Assembly (NCBI RefSeq): GCF_003952525.1
Contig: NZ_CP034451.1
Coordinates: 5,184,501-5,248,500 of the forward strand
From: Mesorhizobium sp. M3A.F.Ca.ET.080.04.2.1
Lineage (GTDB): Bacteria; Pseudomonadota; Alphaproteobacteria; Rhizobiales; Rhizobiaceae
DNA length: 64,000 nucleotides
Direction of reading: 5' to 3'
Shown here: positions 33,101 through 40,596 of the stretch, one piece after another
Position numbering within the stretch: position 1 is the stretch's first letter
Layout: every line of letters starts with the position of its first letter
Made by a program: the position numbers and the translations under genes
Notes under the pieces: generated by a model
The model's database searches: none
What the model was told of the DNA's origin: nothing
Seen by the model: only the letters and a program-made list of their open reading frames with translations

Positions 33101-35034
33101 AGGGCCGATCGCGTCGAAGTGCTTGCAATTTCGGTGAACAGGGCCGGACGTGCCGTGACCGTTTCATCGCCCAGACTTGCCGTGGTGAGGGCGCGCAGCA
33201 CCGCGGGCAAGGCCTCCTGGATCTCGGGCGCCAGCAAGTCCACGACTTCGTCGGCGCGGCTCGCGATTGCGCCCTCGAGCCCGCCAAGCGCACGATAATG
33301 CGCAAAGGTGAGAACGCGGCGCTCGCGGCCGGCCTCGTACAACGCGTCGAGGACAAACTCGAGCAGCGGCAATGATCCGGGATCGGCAGCTGCCGCCGCC
33401 TGCAGCACGTCATCGAGCCGCCCCAACTCGGCACTCTCCTCGAAGCGGAGACCGGCCACGACCGCTGGTTCGCGGATGATCTGCGCGATCTCCGGGCCAG
33501 TCGGCGGCAGCAGTTCATAGCTGGCCAGGCCGTCCTTGAGCGCCGAGAAACCCGGGACCTCGCCGCAGCGGTGAAAGAAGTCCGAACGGATCACCGCCAC
33601 CACCCAGACCAGTCCGCTGGCGGCCAGCACCGCCATGAACCGCACAAGGGCTTCGCGAGTCGCCGGCTGCCTCTCCGTGGTGAACAGCTCCTCCAGCTGA
33701 TCGATGGCCACCAGCAATCTGATTTGCGGGCGGGCCGGGCCGGCGGCTTTGCGAAGCGCCTGTCGGACCATCGCCAGCGCTTGATCCGGCGCGCTCCTGC
33801 AGAGCCGAGCAAACTCTGCGGCTGTTGCTTCGCAGGCGAGTTCCGGCACGGCAGCTTCGTGAAGCAGGGCCGCAGCCAGCACAGCGAATACATCCGGTCC
33901 CTCGGAGAGGCGGATCAGGCAGCGGCGCCACAAGGATATGCCTGCCACGGCTCCAGGCCGCGTCAATGACGGCAGCAGGCCAGCGCGCAGGAGGGAAGAC
34001 TTGCCGCAACCGCTCATCCCGTAGATGAGCAGGAATGCCGTACCGCTTGCTGCCTGCTGCTCCAGCCTGGCAGTGCAGGCAGCAATCGCCCGCGCGCGGC
34101 CGAAGAAGAGATCGGCATCTTCGAATTCGAAGGCATCGAGACCACGAAACGGCGACCTGACCGGCTCCTCCGCAGCAAGCGGTACGCGGTAGATGCGCAA
34201 CGGATGCGCGAGGTCCTTCAGCGTGTGCTCGCCGAGATCGACAAATCCCAGCGGGAGTCGATCGTGAGCCTGGGCGTGGACCGCTTCCGTGACGCAAATT
34301 CCGCCCGGTCGGGACAGGCTTTGCAGTTGAGCCGCGACCTCCACGGCCTCGCCCGCGAGGCGGTCGCCATCAGCGATGACATAACCCAGGTGAACGCCGA
34401 TGCGGAAGCGCAGGCGCTTTGCCTCGGGAACTTCGCAGTTCCGCCTGTCGACCTCATGCTGGATTTCACTCGCACAACGCAACGCCTCGACAGGGCCCGT
34501 GAACTCCGCGACGACGCTTTCGTCGGCGCTCGCGAACACACGGCCCGCATGTTGCACCAGCAGGCGATCGAGGATCTGCCTGTGCGCTCGGATAGGTGCC
34601 GCAGCGCCCCGCTCCTCCTTGTCTGCCGGGCGGCCCTCAGCGGCCAGTTCTGCTGCCAGGATGGTGGTCATTCTCGGTCCGGCATTTGAGGGAAGGACCA
34701 ACCTGTAGCCGCGCCTCGGCACTGTCTGCACGATGGCCTGGCAACCGTCGTTGAGCGCCGCACGGATCTCGTGAATGCATTGCACCAAGCTGTCATCGGT
34801 GACGGCGATCCCGTTCCAGACCGCCCTCATCAGGTCATCCTTGGTGACGACGCGATCAGCGTTCTCCAAAAGGTGACGAAGCACCGCGAAGGTCTGGTGG
34901 CGAAGTGCGATTGTCCTGTTGGACTTGTCGCGCAAGGTCTCGCTGCTCACGTCGGCGGTAATGCCGTTGAGTTCGAACGTCGTGGGCAGCGGGCTGTTCA
35001 AGCCGGTTCCCTCAAGCACGAAGCCGCAGTCCAA
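30196..35034 (-). CDS. Giant multidomain regulator: winged helix, degenerate cyclase, STAND-like NTPase, TM helix, WD40 repeats
   Basis: 1612 residues. About 15-115: OmpR/CadC-type winged helix (LMRAVWNGIAVTDDSLVQCI, TVPRRGYRLVLPS). 120-285: class III cyclase fold with active-site residues lost (metal Asp to Glu in LAAELAAEG; GDG to ADE in SADESVV; Asn and Arg to Glu and Gln in VEVAAQL), so likely a binding module only. 295-690: STAND-like NTPase with Walker A GMSGCGKSS (339-347) and Walker B LLVAIDQLEEL. 740-798: charged coiled coil. 801-821: one hydrophobic helix. 900-1600: about 16 WD40 repeats (SPDG..LLTAS.DGTARLWD pattern). Start codon uncertain: TTG 35034 or TTG 35001, the latter with GAGGGA upstream. 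Divergent from the DUF1194 gene. Probably a signal-responsive scaffold regulator. Confidence 0.88.
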   Translation of the reverse strand: MDCGFVLEGTGLNSPLPTTFELNGITADVSSETLRDKSNRTIALRHQTFAVLRHLLENADRVVTKDDLMRAVWNGIAVTDDSLVQCIHEIRAALNDGCQAIVQTVPRRGYRLVLPSNAGPRMTTILAAELAAEGRPADKEERGAAAPIRAHRQILDRLLVQHAGRVFASADESVVAEFTGPVEALRCASEIQHEVDRRNCEVPEAKRLRFRIGVHLGYVIADGDRLAGEAVEVAAQLQSLSRPGGICVTEAVHAQAHDRLPLGFVDLGEHTLKDLAHPLRIYRVPLAAEEPVRSPFRGLDAFEFEDADLFFGRARAIAACTARLEQQAASGTAFLLIYGMSGCGKSSLLRAGLLPSLTRPGAVAGISLWRRCLIRLSEGPDVFAVLAAALLHEAAVPELACEATAAEFARLCRSAPDQALAMVRQALRKAAGPARPQIRLLVAIDQLEELFTTERQPATREALVRFMAVLAASGLVWVVAVIRSDFFHRCGEVPGFSALKDGLASYELLPPTGPEIAQIIREPAVVAGLRFEESAELGRLDDVLQAAAAADPGSLPLLEFVLDALYEAGRERRVLTFAHYRALGGLEGAIASRADEVVDLLAPEIQEALPAVLRALTTASLGDETVTARPALFTEIASTSTRSALVSALIDARLLVSDEDAEGHVFVRIAHEALLSRWPRARDIVNANRNFLATRERLRADAHRWHLESRNRELLLPSGKRLAEGEELMLSRREEVDDAVLEYIEASLRAHRQKEEEDRHAELALIEAAEEAKRERLEREAERRSLAATAANRLARRTRNAAIVALTLALMAGAGALVAFKAREEARGQRDQAIRNQFLSLSFLSEQSTAAGNTEAAILLALEALPSKDQSERPYLFEAEAALYKALLAHHQIKILRPGAGVADAAFNPTGDRIVTASYDKTAAVWDISSGAETAVLKGHEEALERAEFSPDGSRILTAARDGTARLWDAVSGEQLFILRPVGNYPTAIFSPDGTRVLTAGEDSDVTLWDARTGKKLLSVDSDGYARAAFSSDGRSFAAARKHLVSIWNTADGVLTRSIPGNWPYTLAFSPDGSRMLAGPWGWHSHRDTSSLFDLSKGTEIAKLAGSKSDTQLNGVIFSHGGQRIATVSLDGTARIWDGALGTLDDVLGQEVSGLKADTDTDERDQEMNGAFTPDDRFLATASVNGPIRIWDVERASLVTTIAGHESLVEHLEFSPVDGNILLTASHDGTARLWDVDGALTTTLSHEYRPTFAVFSPDNVHLLTGGGDSAAHLWNVVSGRETIRLDTHEIVQNAAFSPDGRRVATASLGGEVRIWDVASGSETAQFRSHGGLIQIQFGRDGKSLLTASINGTAQLWDAATGTELAAINTSSNLPQAILSPDGRLILAAREDNAGHILKTGGTELKALVGHQDRITAAAFNPDGRLVATGSLDHTARIWSTADGANVGILEGHTGAVTVVAFSPDGQSLLTGSRDGTVRIWGVPGGPERAVLRGHSGAVDSARFSPSGLYVVTASSKDHTVRLWSTQSARQIAVLGGPDEAAVRPGFTRAAFSSDGTQVAIVSGEEIVRIVRLFRTPKDLIDFARRAVPRRLTPCERRSFFLPADPATGTCPG

Positions 35035-35186
35035 TGCTTCGATCCTAGCACGGTTTGGCGGTTCGGAGAGGCATCATCATCCAAACCGGGTTGGGGAGCG
35101 CCGATTTCGGCGAATGATCGGAAGCCGTTCGTGACGTGGGAGACGCCTCGGACCGACAATTCCATTGTCAGCGAGAGGGGTTCGCC

Positions 35187-36047
35187 ATGAACTACTTAGC
35201 GTGGATTGCTGGAAGTATGGGTGCAGGACCGTTGCTGCGGCTCACAGGCATCTGCCTGTTCACACTGTTCTTCGCGGTAGCGCCACAGGCTCACTCGACG
35301 AACCGTCCTGCGGGCGGCTTGGCCGAAGTCGATCTGCAACTGATCCTTGCCGTGGACGTCTCGCCCTCGATGAGCCGAGTCGAGCAAAGGGTGCAGCGCG
35401 ATGGCTACGTCGGTGCCCTCCGCCACGCGGACATCGCGAGGGCGATCAAGTCGGGAGAGCGAGGCAGAATCGCAGTGCTCTACCTGGAATGGGCAGGGCC
35501 AAGCCAGCAAACCGTCATTGTGCCGTGGACAATTGTCGAAAGCCGCCAGGACGCTCTCACTTTGGCAGACAGGCTCGCGGTTCTGTCGTTGACTGAAGGC
35601 CGCGGAACTTCGATCTCCGGCGCATTGTCGGCCGCGAAAGATCTGTTCGCGAAGAGTGGCTTGCGCAGCCCGCGCAGGGTTATCGACGTGTCCGGAGACG
35701 GACCCAACAATGCCGGAGCACTCGTTGACCCCATCCGGCAGGTCCTTCTCGCGGAAGGTGTGACCATCAACGGGCTCCCTATCGCACTGCCCCGGATTGG
35801 CGGGGCGGACGGGTTTGCAAGGTATGACCCTTCCAACCTGCAATCCTATTTCGAGCGCTGCGTCATCGGCGGACCAGACGCATTTTCAATCGGCGTCACC
35901 GAGGCCGCCATGTTCGCCACCGCAGTGCGTCGAAAGCTGGTGCGTGAAATCTCCATGAACATGGGCGAGGTGATCCATGCCAGCTACGCCGCGCGTTCAG
36001 ACCGTACCGTTGATTGCAACATGATCGCTCAGTCGCCGGGCCGATGA
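35187..36047 (+). CDS. DUF1194 exported protein with VWA-like fold
   Basis: 286 residues from ATG 35187 (GAGAGGGG upstream). Signal peptide GICLFTLFFAVAPQAHS ending near residue 39. The MIDAS-type motif DVSPSMS and RVIDVSGDGPNN, with GRGTSISGAL, mark a von Willebrand A-like metal-binding domain of the DUF1194 family common in rhizobia. Role unknown; VWA proteins generally mediate metal-dependent protein contacts. The gene is divergent from the giant WD40 regulator with about 150 bases between them. Confidence 0.85.
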   Translation: MNYLAWIAGSMGAGPLLRLTGICLFTLFFAVAPQAHSTNRPAGGLAEVDLQLILAVDVSPSMSRVEQRVQRDGYVGALRHADIARAIKSGERGRIAVLYLEWAGPSQQTVIVPWTIVESRQDALTLADRLAVLSLTEGRGTSISGALSAAKDLFAKSGLRSPRRVIDVSGDGPNNAGALVDPIRQVLLAEGVTINGLPIALPRIGGADGFARYDPSNLQSYFERCVIGGPDAFSIGVTEAAMFATAVRRKLVREISMNMGEVIHASYAARSDRTVDCNMIAQSPGR

Positions 36048-36078
36048 CGACAGGCGATGGGGTGGAACGGCGCGGAGG

Positions 36079-37065
36079 CTACATGCCCCAGCGCAGCGCC
36101 GCCGTGTGCACCGGGGCGTCCCACAGTGCCGTCATCTCCTCGTCAAGCATGGTCAGGGTGATCGAGCATCCGGCCATGTCGAGCGAGGTGACATAGGTGC
36201 CGACCAGCGAGCGGGTCACGGTGACGCCGGACTTCTCGAAGATTTTGCGGGCGCTGTTGTACATCAGGTAAAGCTCCATCGCCGGCGTGCCGCCGAAGCC
36301 GTTGACGAACAGCAGCGCCGGTCCTTTGGCGTGTTCTGCGAGATCGCCGACGATTGCGGCACAAACCTCCTCGGCAATCGCGTCAGCGCTTTTCAGCGCG
36401 TCGCGCCGCCGGCCGGGCTCGCCATGGATGCCGACGCCGAACTCCATCTCGCCGTCGCCGATCTCGAAGGTCGGCCTGCCCGCCGCCGGCACAGTGCAAC
36501 TGGTCAGCGCCACCCCCATCGAGCGCGTCGCGGCGTTGACGCGATCGCCCAGCGCCTTGAGCTCGGGCAGGGCCATGCCTTGCTCGGCGGCGGCGCCGAC
36601 GATCTTTTCCACCACCAGCGTGCCGGCCACGCCACGCCGTCCGGTCGTATAGGATGAGTTCTCGACCGCGACGTCGTCATTGGTCACCACCTGCAGCACG
36701 CCTTCCGACATTTCGGCCGCCATGTCGAAGTTCATCACGTCGCCTTCATAGTTCTTGACGATGAACAGGCAGCCGGCGCCGGTGTCGACGGCCTGTAGGG
36801 CTGCCAGCATCTGGTCCGGCGTCGGCGATGTGAACACCTGGCCGGGGCAGGCGGCGTCCAGCATGCCGTGGCCGACCAGCCCGCCATGCAGCGGCTCGTG
36901 CCCGGAGCCGCCGCCCGAGATCAGCGCCACCTTGCCTGGCTTGAGCGCTCTGCGGCGGACAAATTTGTGCCCCTCGCCGAGCGCGAGAATGTCGGCATGG
37001 GCGGCGACGAAGCCATCGAGGCTTTCGGTGAGCACCGTGTCCACCGAATTGAGAAATTTTTTCAC
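36079..37065 (-). CDS. dhaK: PTS-type dihydroxyacetone kinase subunit DhaK
   Basis: 328 residues. DhaK holds dihydroxyacetone covalently through His214, seen in GVGIHGEPG, after the glycine-rich GGGSGHEPLHGG. It accepts phosphate from ADP bound to DhaL. Its length fits the single-domain PTS type. It is the last gene of the 36079-47968 array and is separated from DhaL and DhaM by the HPr, Enzyme I and HTH-like genes, an unusual order. Some DhaK homologues act on erythrulose or other C4 ketoses, so the substrate is probable rather than certain. Confidence 0.9.
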   Translation of the reverse strand: MKKFLNSVDTVLTESLDGFVAAHADILALGEGHKFVRRRALKPGKVALISGGGSGHEPLHGGLVGHGMLDAACPGQVFTSPTPDQMLAALQAVDTGAGCLFIVKNYEGDVMNFDMAAEMSEGVLQVVTNDDVAVENSSYTTGRRGVAGTLVVEKIVGAAAEQGMALPELKALGDRVNAATRSMGVALTSCTVPAAGRPTFEIGDGEMEFGVGIHGEPGRRRDALKSADAIAEEVCAAIVGDLAEHAKGPALLFVNGFGGTPAMELYLMYNSARKIFEKSGVTVTRSLVGTYVTSLDMAGCSITLTMLDEEMTALWDAPVHTAALRWGM

Positions 37066-37091
37066 GGCAGTCCTCCCAAGTAATTCCCCGC

Positions 37092-37514
37092 TCAGCCGCT
37101 GCCCTTGCTGGCGATGCTGGTGATCTTCTGGATGAACTCGTTGATCGCCCGATCCAGCGCGGCATTCTGCTTGTCGTCGCCGAAATCCGGCACGATGAGC
37201 GAGACGTGGCGTGTCTTGCGCGGACCGGAGGCTGCCGGCAGCTTGCCGGGATGGGCCTGATGATAGGCGGCCAGAAACTGGTCGCGCTCGGCCGGGCTGA
37301 AATGGCAGACGGAAAAGATGGAAGGCAAATGCTTTGACGGAATGGGGATCGAATAGGCAGGGCTCGAGATCTGGGTGACGAAGCTGCGATGTTTGCCGAG
37401 CGCATCGGCGAGGCGTTGGCGCATGCCTGACGGCCGCTGGTCGATGACCTGCGACAGGATCGTCTTATAGGCGCGGATCGCCTCTTCAGAGCCTGCTTCG
37501 GGTGTCTTGTCCAT
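37092..37514 (-). CDS. Small HTH-like protein inside the dihydroxyacetone kinase operon
   Basis: 140 residues from ATG 37514 (GGTAGAG upstream). A helical segment GMRQRLADALGKHRSFVTQISS looks like a lambda-repressor-type helix-turn-helix (quoted in part RLADALGKHRSFVTQ); the middle SVCHFSPAERDQFLAAYHQAHP and a charged tail follow. I do not recognise a named family. The gene lies 17 bases from Enzyme I and 27 from DhaK, so it is certainly co-expressed. It may be the operon's regulator or a modulator of the phosphotransfer chain. Confidence 0.7.
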   Translation of the reverse strand: MDKTPEAGSEEAIRAYKTILSQVIDQRPSGMRQRLADALGKHRSFVTQISSPAYSIPIPSKHLPSIFSVCHFSPAERDQFLAAYHQAHPGKLPAASGPRKTRHVSLIVPDFGDDKQNAALDRAINEFIQKITSIASKGSG

Positions 37515-37530
37515 CTCTACCGTACCGCGC

Positions 37531-39105
37531 CTAGACCGGGACCTCAGCGATGGCCGCCTTGGCCATCGCAAGTTGCGCGGGCGCGACCGAAAGATCGCGC
37601 AGTCCGGCGTCGAGCAGCGCCGGAATGGCGGTCGGGTCGCCGCCCGCGTCGCCGCACAGACTGACGGGAATTGCTCTTGCTTGTCCGAAGGCTGCAACCG
37701 AAGCGATCAGCCGCAGCACCGCCGTGTGGCGGACCGAGTTGAGGTTTGCGACGGCGGCATTGTCGCGGGCCGCCGCCATGACATACTGCGTCAGGTCGTT
37801 CGAGCCGATCGAGAAAAAGGCGACGTCGGCGAAGGCCTCCGGCGCGATCGCCACCGACGGCACCTCCACCATGATGCCGAGCGGCGGCATCTTCTGCGCT
37901 ATGCCGAGCGCGGACAGTTCTTGCTGCTCTTCGGCGAACAGCGCGGCAGCCCTCTCATATTCGTCAGCCGTGGCGATCATCGGAAACATGACCTTCAGAT
38001 TGCCGTGCACGGCGGCGCGCAGCAATGCCCGGATTTGCACCCGGAAGATGTCGAGCCTTGCCAGCGACAGCCTGATCCCGCGCAGGCCGAGAAATGGATT
38101 GGCCTCCTCGATGGTGAAGCCGGGCACCGGCTTGTCGCCGCCGGCATCGATAGTGCGGATGGTGACCGGCTTGTTGCCCGCCCATTCCAGCACCTTGCGA
38201 TAGGCATGATATTGCGTCTCCTCGTCCGGCAGCGTCTTGCCGAACAGGAACTCGGTCCGCATCAGGCCGACGCCATCGCAGGCCGCGATATCGATGCAGT
38301 CGACGTCGGAAGGATAGGCGATGTTGACCTGGACGCGCACGGGGGTGCCGGCTTTGGTCACCGCCGGTTGCGTCAGAAAGGTCCGAGCCGTGTCTTGACG
38401 GGCCGCGAAGGAGGAGGACGACCGCCGAAAGACTTCGATCTCCCCCGGCGAGGGCGAGAATACGACGCCGCCATGCTCGGCGTCCAGAAGCGCCAACCCC
38501 GTGGGCTTGTCCGCCGTAGCACCAAGCCCCACCACCATCGGCACGCCACGCGAGCGCGCCAGCATGGCGACGTGGCTGGCCGTGCTGCCGGCCTTGAGCG
38601 CAATGCCGCCGCCTTTGCTCCAATCGGTCTCGATGAAACGTGTCGGCGCGATGTCGACGCCATAGAGAATGGCGCCGGACGGCGCGGTCTTCTCACCGTC
38701 CTCGCTCAGTGCCCGCAGCACCTGATCGCGGATGTCCCGCAAATCGGCGGCGCGGGCGCGAAAATAGTCCTGCTCGGATGCTTCGTATCCGGCGATCTCG
38801 GCGTCAAGCGCTTGGTTCCAGGCGGCGTCGGCCAACTGTCCTGCACCGATCGATGCGAAGGCTGGATCACTGAGCGAATGGTCCTCGAGCATGGCGACGT
38901 GGAATTCAAGAATGCCGGCGGCGTCGCCATCGGCGGTTTCGAGCATCGCGGCAAGCTGGCTCACTGCCTTGGCGATGGCAGCCTCCAACGCGGCCTTCTC
39001 CTCGGCCGCGTTCGCCTTGCCTCGATAGGCCGCTGGCGGCCTGTCGAGATCGAATAGCAGTCCTTCGGCGTAGCCGGCCGAGGCAGGAATACCGTCAATC
39101 CGCAT
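37531..39105 (-). CDS. PTS Enzyme I (phosphoenolpyruvate-protein phosphotransferase), Dha-specific
   Basis: 524 residues from ATG 39105. The phosphorylated His178 is in AGSTASHVAMLARSRGVP; the PEP-binding site follows in DGVGLMRTEFLF and the C-terminal LCGDAGGDP. It transfers phosphate from PEP to HPr. It lacks the GAF or IIA extensions of the nitrogen PTS enzyme and is shorter than the usual 570-residue EI. Encoded directly after HPr and the Dha IIA gene, it probably serves the dihydroxyacetone branch alone. Confidence 0.88.
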   Translation of the reverse strand: MRIDGIPASAGYAEGLLFDLDRPPAAYRGKANAAEEKAALEAAIAKAVSQLAAMLETADGDAAGILEFHVAMLEDHSLSDPAFASIGAGQLADAAWNQALDAEIAGYEASEQDYFRARAADLRDIRDQVLRALSEDGEKTAPSGAILYGVDIAPTRFIETDWSKGGGIALKAGSTASHVAMLARSRGVPMVVGLGATADKPTGLALLDAEHGGVVFSPSPGEIEVFRRSSSSFAARQDTARTFLTQPAVTKAGTPVRVQVNIAYPSDVDCIDIAACDGVGLMRTEFLFGKTLPDEETQYHAYRKVLEWAGNKPVTIRTIDAGGDKPVPGFTIEEANPFLGLRGIRLSLARLDIFRVQIRALLRAAVHGNLKVMFPMIATADEYERAAALFAEEQQELSALGIAQKMPPLGIMVEVPSVAIAPEAFADVAFFSIGSNDLTQYVMAAARDNAAVANLNSVRHTAVLRLIASVAAFGQARAIPVSLCGDAGGDPTAIPALLDAGLRDLSVAPAQLAMAKAAIAEVPV

Positions 39106-39121
39106 GGCTCGCGTTCCTAGA

Positions 39122-39165
39122 GCAATTCCAGGAAACGTGCATAGCGGTTTTCCGTCCGGAATTGC
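39122..39165. repeat. Intergenic palindromic repeat, rhizobial type
   Basis: GCAATTCC (39122-39129) and GGAATTGC (39158-39165) enclose a second partly complementary pair (GGAAA / TTTTCC), so the 44-base unit folds into a long hairpin. The pattern, including the flanking AGAGC and CGCAAAAAAC, resembles a palindrome I know as dispersed in Mesorhizobium-like genomes. It separates the HPr and Enzyme I genes and may process the transcript. Confidence 0.6.
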
Positions 39166-39209
39166 GCAAAAAACAGAGCTTGCAGCACTGTTGCACCGGG
39201 TAGCCCGTT

Positions 39210-39512
39210 TCAAGCGGAGCGGGCATGGTCCGCATCCTCGTCGAAGTCGCGCTGCACCAGAGCGACCAGCGCTTCGACCGCTTTGCCTGCGCCGTCGCCC
39301 CTGGCGCGGATGTGCAGCATCGTTCCCTTCGGCGCCTTGGCTGCCATCACCTTGACGATGCTCTTGGCGTCGAACCAGGGACCGTTCGCCGCCACCGCCA
39401 CTTCCACCTCGGCCGCGAACGACTTGGCGAGCTTGGTGAACTTAACCGAAGGACGTGCGTGCAGGCCAACGGCATGGGTGATGAGAACGGTGGCTTCGGC
39501 AGATGCGGACAT
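39210..39512 (-). CDS. HPr-family phosphocarrier protein
   Basis: 100 residues from ATG 39512. The phosphorylatable His18 is in VGLHARPSVKF, and a regulatory-type serine lies in AKSIVKVMAAKAPKG. It relays phosphate from Enzyme I to the Dha IIA protein. In many bacteria HPr is fused to DhaM and EI; here all three are separate neighbouring genes. Confidence 0.9.
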   Translation of the reverse strand: MSASAEATVLITHAVGLHARPSVKFTKLAKSFAAEVEVAVAANGPWFDAKSIVKVMAAKAPKGTMLHIRARGDGAGKAVEALVALVQRDFDEDADHARSA

Positions 39513-39528
39513 CGTCAGTTCCCGTTCA

Positions 39529-39918
39529 TCACGACGGCGACAATTCATGCGCCGTCGCCACGACTTCCTTGAGCGAGGCGCCGCCGGAGGCTTCCGTCGC
39601 GGCCATCACCGCGCCCTCGACGATCGGAGCGTTGCAGACAACGATTTTGTGCGCGCGCGGTTCGCCGATCATCTCGACTGCCATCTCGCTGTTGGTTTCG
39701 GCGCCGCCAAGATCGACCAGGATCGCGACGCCCGCATCCGACCAGGCCTTGTCGATCGCGCTTATGATCGCCTCGACGCTGGTGCCAAGCCCGCCATGAC
39801 CATTTCCGCCGCACCAGGCAAGCGGCACTTCGTCGCCCACCATCTGGCGCACCATGTCGGCCGTGCCTTCGGCGACCAGCGGCGAATGCGATACGATGAC
39901 GATGCCGACATTGCTCAT
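39529..39918 (-). CDS. dhaM: PTS dihydroxyacetone IIA component DhaM
   Basis: 129 residues. Active-site His11 in IVIVSHSPLVAEG, followed by the ligand-loop GGNGHGGLGTS and LVDLGGAETNSE, typical of the EIIA-Dha fold. It re-phosphorylates the ADP held by DhaL. Single-domain, unlike the fused IIA-HPr-EI of E. coli. ATG 39918 overlaps the DhaL stop by one base (TGATG). Confidence 0.9.
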   Translation of the reverse strand: MSNVGIVIVSHSPLVAEGTADMVRQMVGDEVPLAWCGGNGHGGLGTSVEAIISAIDKAWSDAGVAILVDLGGAETNSEMAVEMIGEPRAHKIVVCNAPIVEGAVMAATEASGGASLKEVVATAHELSPS

Positions 39919-40517
39919 CAAGAACCCTCGATCACTTCAGCGACTGCCCGCACCAGCAGCGCGGTCGAGCGCGCTCCGGCGTCCATATGCCCGATCGAGC
40001 GCTCTCCCAGGAAGGAAGCCCGCCCGCGCAGGGCCTTCATCGGCACGGTGGCGTTCGCCGCCTGGTCGGCGGCGTCGGCGATTTCCGTAGCCGTCTTGCC
40101 CTGCGCCAGCGCCTCATACACCGGTTGCAGCACATCGAGCATGGTTTTTTGTCCAGGCTGCGATTTGCCGCGCGCCGCGACTGCCTCGATCGCCTTGTTC
40201 AGTCCGGCGCTCAGCGCGGCGCGGTCGGGGGCGGCGGGCAGTTCCTTGCCGAGCGTCATGAACAGCGTGCCGAACAGCGGGCCGGAGGCGCCGCCCACCG
40301 TCATGACCAGCTTGGTGCCGATTGCTTTCAGCGCGTCGGGCAGGGGCTTGGCAGCCAATGCGTCCGCTTCGGCGCGCACCGCCTCGAAGCCGCGCTTCAT
40401 GTTCAGCCCATGATCGCCGTCGCCGATCGCCTGGTCGAGCGCGGTCAATTCATCGGCATGCGCCGTGATGGTATTCGCCGCCGACGCGATCAATCTGGAG
40501 AAATCGGATGCGGCCAT
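39918..40517 (-). CDS. dhaL: Dihydroxyacetone kinase subunit DhaL (ADP/phosphate donor)
   Basis: 199 residues, all-helical DhaL fold. The metal/ADP ligands are in AIGDGDHGLNM; TVGGASGPLFGTLF forms the nucleotide-site loop. DhaL phosphorylates the ketose on DhaK using a tightly bound ADP that DhaM recharges. Coupled to DhaM by TGATG. It lies 80 bases after the ATP-type kinase gene. Confidence 0.9.
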   Translation of the reverse strand: MAASDFSRLIASAANTITAHADELTALDQAIGDGDHGLNMKRGFEAVRAEADALAAKPLPDALKAIGTKLVMTVGGASGPLFGTLFMTLGKELPAAPDRAALSAGLNKAIEAVAARGKSQPGQKTMLDVLQPVYEALAQGKTATEIADAADQAANATVPMKALRGRASFLGERSIGHMDAGARSTALLVRAVAEVIEGS

Positions 40518-40596
40518 ACCGGCTGTGCTCCTGGTTGCCCTTCTTGCGCGCTATGGGACGATTCCCGGAGAGGCAATTGGAACATAGCTATCCGCC

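Noticed and set aside
30196..35034. Calling the WD40/STAND protein an anti-phage defence gene
   Set aside because: No effector nuclease or protease domain and no defence neighbours; the winged helix suggests regulation.
37507..39057. 516-codon + strand frame opposite Enzyme I
   Set aside because: Shadow of a gene with clear EI active-site motifs.
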